Of a stretch of 64,000 bases of DNA, positions 63,745-64,000 are shown piece after piece. The first letter of the stretch is position 1. Each line of letters opens with the position of its first letter. The stretch covers positions 5,465,268 to 5,529,267 of the forward strand of contig NC_086358.1 in NCBI RefSeq assembly GCF_036324505.1, given 5' to 3'. Source of the DNA: Eleginops maclovinus. Its lineage: Eukaryota > Chordata > Actinopteri > Perciformes > Eleginopidae. The position numbers and the translations under genes were made by a program. The notes beneath the pieces were generated by a model. It did not search any database. It was given only the letters and a program-made list of their open reading frames with translations, and was not told where the DNA came from.

Positions 63745-64000
63745 TAGATAGATAGAATCGGAGGATGAAACCCTCTTTATTAGTCACATACACACACAGT
63801 GAAATTTGTCCTCTGCATTCCATCCTAGTACTAGGAGCAGTGGGCAGCTATCGTGCAGCAATGGGGAGGGGAGAGGGGGATTGGAGGTGCCTTGCTCAAG
63901 GGCACCGCAGCAGGGCCTAGGAGGTGAACTGGGACCTCTCCAAATAGCAGTCCACCTTCCATATTTCAAGTCTGTTCGGGGACTTGAACCGGCGACCCTA
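63745..64000 (+). repeat. common teleost interspersed repeat, cut by window end
   Basis: Starts after (GATA)n with CCTCTTTATTAGTCACATA, then ACACACAGTGAAATTTGTCC, GTGCCTTGCTCAAGGGCACC, GGAGGTGAACTGGGACCTCT and GACTTGAACCGGCGACCCT, a widely dispersed fish repeat. The 'ggcgaccct' end runs off the window. The family is not named here. Confidence 0.65.

Overview
The window is vertebrate nuclear DNA, almost certainly from a teleost fish. It is AT-rich, its genes are split by GT-AG introns, and it carries CA, GT and CT microsatellites and interspersed repeats of kinds common in bony fish. I recognise five protein-coding genes: top2a (minus strand, 3' part beyond the left edge), an LRRC3-family gene best called lrrc3c (plus), csf3, the granulocyte colony-stimulating factor gene (plus), med24 (minus) and kcnj12, encoding Kir2.2 (minus). 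Coding exons take up only a small part of the window; the rest is introns and intergenic sequence.

Layout. 1-4977: thirteen exons (the last cut off) of DNA topoisomerase II, with a promoter carrying four evenly spread inverted CCAAT boxes at 5158-5285. 5300-13560: no gene seen. About 13700-17984: lrrc3c, a 5' UTR exon and a single coding exon. 18470-25380: no gene, but a long CA repeat and two copies of a teleost transposon-like repeat. 25383-28167: csf3 with an NF-kB-like site, TATA box, five coding exons and an AU-rich 3' UTR. 28728-40150: med24 in 25 coding exons, convergent with csf3. 40150-48360: no gene. 48455-49756: the single coding exon of kcnj12, with a probable 5' UTR exon near 54.7-54.95 kb. 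55-64 kb: no gene, two CT-repeat tracts and a common fish repeat at the right edge.

The genes do not form one pathway. Their grouping is ancestral synteny: in human, LRRC3C, CSF3, MED24 and TOP2A lie together on 17q21, and the paralogous block on 3p24 holds LRRC3B and TOP2B. This supports the 'a' and 'c' assignments. Several human 17q21 neighbours (PSMD3, GSDMA, THRA) are missing from the expected gaps.

The points most worth checking are a one-base excess in med24 exon 13 that breaks the reading frame in this sequence, a G-CSF that lacks the cysteines of both canonical disulfides, and the conserved-looking CCAAT architecture of the top2a promoter. I found no wholly new system. No rRNA, tRNA, CRISPR array or viral gene was recognised.
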